Below, one piece after another: positions 62,311 through 64,000 of a DNA stretch of 64,000 bases. A program made the position numbers and the translations under genes. Positions within the stretch are counted from its first letter, which is position 1. Every line of letters begins with the position of its first letter. The stretch lies in NCBI GenBank assembly GCA_943736015.1, contig OX031060.1, positions 26,551,231 to 26,615,230 of the forward strand. The letters run 5' to 3'. Source of the DNA: Tridacna crocea (lineage: Eukaryota; Mollusca; Bivalvia; Cardiida; Cardiidae). A model generated the notes under the pieces. It ran no database searches and had not been told where the DNA came from. It worked only from the letters and a program-made list of their open reading frames with translations.

Positions 62311-63370
62311 TTCATCCCCAACTTTCAGCTGCAGGTCGAGCAAGAGTTACTCTCCTTGGAACTTATCGATTATCTGGTCCGAAAGGATTTCCGATAACGG
62401 CCTGTCATATAGAATTCAGAAGGGAAAATTTTTTGATCGGCTAAAACACATTTTTCTTCTAAAATGATTAAAATCTATAACGTCTTGAAGTATTCTGTAA
62501 TATCTCTACTTTACTTCAATATAATTTTAATTCCTGTAGCAAAATGGGAAGTTGCGTCCATTTTGATTTAAAGTTACTGACCCATTCTCCTTATTTCTAT
62601 AGAAAGGTTTAAGAAATTTGCTCTTGCGCCGTTTTTGACGCTAAATAACATAAAAATGAATTGCAAGAAAAAAATATATAACGTCTTGAAGTATTCTATG
62701 TTTTGTTGTGATTATGATCAAAGTATTCGTTTACATTTGTTACATTGAGATCTTGCGTCCATTTTAGTTTAAAAACGACACTATCGTTAATTTTTGTATA
62801 AAAAATGCTGTATCGAGCTAAGTGAGATTTTAAGACCGGAAAAGATTTAGCAACGGATAAAGGGAAGATAAGAACTGATGACATGATAACCTTGTCTATA
62901 TTGTTTTGTAAAACCTGGATCCTGTTTTTACACATTGTCCAAATATATAATGACTGTATTTATCATTTTTATACATGTACGTGTATATTATTTGCATCAG
63001 TGAAAACTTTTAAGAGATTTGTAAAAAACATTATCTTCCCAGTATCATCTTTTTTAATTCTTTCTCGGAAAATAATTTCAATTTAGTTAGCATAAATTTC
63101 TTTAAATTGCATTTTTATTTCTTTTTCTTTTTGTCTTTATTTCTAAAGAAGATTGAATTTGTTGTACTATTGGATCATTATAATAATTATGCAGTCAATA
63201 GACCAGTATCAAACTGTACAAAACAAGCAGTCTGATCCTGGGCCGAATCGGTTTTATTTAATGTGTCGAAATTCTTTTGGCTTCAAAAGATTGACGTTGC
63301 AATATCAATATGTGACTGAAATCAGCAGAAAACAATTTGCGTTTTGGGAGTATATTGATGTGACCCGTGC
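62311..63370. other. Probable GOGAT intron, no exon recognised
   Basis: AAATATATAACGTCTTGAAGTATTCT-like sequence occurs twice (62478 and 62676), a local duplication. A decayed GATC palindrome lies at 63190-63245. No reading frame matches the synthase half. Confidence 0.5.
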
Positions 63371-63377
63371 ACTTCCG

Positions 63378-63590
63378 AATTTTAACGGTCCTGCATAAAA
63401 CCTTTTGTAAACATTGTGAGAAAAGGAGAAATACCAATATCCAGTATTGTTTCCTTTTCCTACAATGTTTTCTACTCTTTTAAAGTGAAGAAAATCAATT
63501 TAGCTACATTTGATTTATTTTTTGAAAATTTTTTTTTTTTTTAAAGTTGGTGAAGTCAAAAAGTTCTACATATGGGAAAACGTTTTAAAT
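63378..63590 (+). mobile_element. Old hairpin MITE
   Basis: TTTTAACGGTCCTGCATAAAACC, core GGAGAAATACCAATATCCAGTATTGTTTCC; right end AGTTCTACATATGGGAAAACG. Confidence 0.68.
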
Positions 63591-63591
63591 T

Positions 63592-64000
63592 ATTGATTTT
63601 TAAAAACACATCAGAGGGAGAAAATACATGTGATCAGATTGAAAATAGCGAGGAAATTTGAATATGTGAGCTGTCGCCATAGAATACTTTTGAAAATGCA
63701 TAAATCATCACACATTTGCAAGTAAAGAGCTAAAGAGAGAAGGCGGCAAATTGGACTTCCTTATACAAAATCGTGTTAAACTTGACTTTTAAATCCTTAT
63801 AAATAATCTCAAAAAAAAAAATTCTGATCTTAGTTTAAACATTTAGTTTGAATTTATTCAACATACTAACATCATTCATTTACAAGAATATGTATTGCGA
63901 AAAGGATTGAAACGAAAGCATCAAAACTTATATAATTCATCTCCCTAAAGAAGTCTGATTTTTTTCCTGATACAATGTACTTTCTTTCCGATTACCCCGT
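63592..64000. other. AT-rich DNA to the window end, no exon seen
   Basis: No coding signal; presumed GOGAT intron. Confidence 0.45.

Noticed and set aside
62100-64000. Further upstream GOGAT exon in the last 1.9 kb
   Set aside because: No frame resembling the synthase domain with splice sites was found on the minus strand.

Overview
The window is eukaryotic, AT-rich, intron- and repeat-dense animal DNA. A marine bivalve mollusc, perhaps a heterodont clam, is the best guess. The grounds are phase-consistent GT-AG introns, a fused animal-type glutamate synthase, many dispersed motifs of the CAAAGGGAAATAA / TTATCTCCCTTTGACC kind, hairpin-capped satellite elements with GGAC-rich microsatellites, and tRNA-derived SINEs. 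Species cannot be fixed from the sequence.

Only one host gene is clear: the 3' part of glutamate synthase (GOGAT) on the minus strand. Eleven exons between 62094 and 44922 join in one open frame of 551 residues plus a TGA stop. They cover the acidic linker and the whole beta (GltD-like) half, with the two Fe-S cysteine clusters, the FAD Rossmann fold, the NADPH Rossmann fold and the C-terminal [15 protein letters not shown] motif. The glutaminase/synthase half lies beyond 64000. All other host DNA here is intron or the region downstream of the gene's 3' end.

The dominant structure is a family of about 220-240 bp TTAA-flanked miniature elements. Their ends read TTAACCCTTTACC and GGTAAAGGGTTAA, as in piggyBac-type elements. 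The middle is a roughly 64-nt, nearly perfect palindrome. At least 65 copies or fragments were seen on both strands, including in almost every GOGAT intron. Subfamilies carry different arm sequences that still pair, and many copies are broken at the hairpin tip. One copy has its empty site preserved inside the window.

Layout. 1-1890: clustered hairpin MITEs and a SINE. 1893-10035 and 10155-17830: an approximately 8 kb tandem duplication (copies A and B), each with SINEs, palindromes and a pogo/Tigger transposase relic; B gained one TTAA MITE and one long-TIR MITE. 18718-20703: satellite-cored composite element. 20707-24030 and 33120-34970: a family of about 0.65 kb repeats. 22320-23087: second satellite element. 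24330-24540: G-rich island. 25967-26330: integrase fossil. 26433-29915: 3.5 kb inverted repeat with arms of about 1.7 kb. 30290-31705: tandem repeat of about 0.93 kb. 31200-44700: MITE-dense intergenic DNA with a third satellite element at 38128-39625. 44770-62094: GOGAT 3' half. 62100-64000: intron DNA upstream of the first visible exon. All coordinates were read by eye; exon edges are checked by frame, repeat edges are usually good to within about 10 bp.
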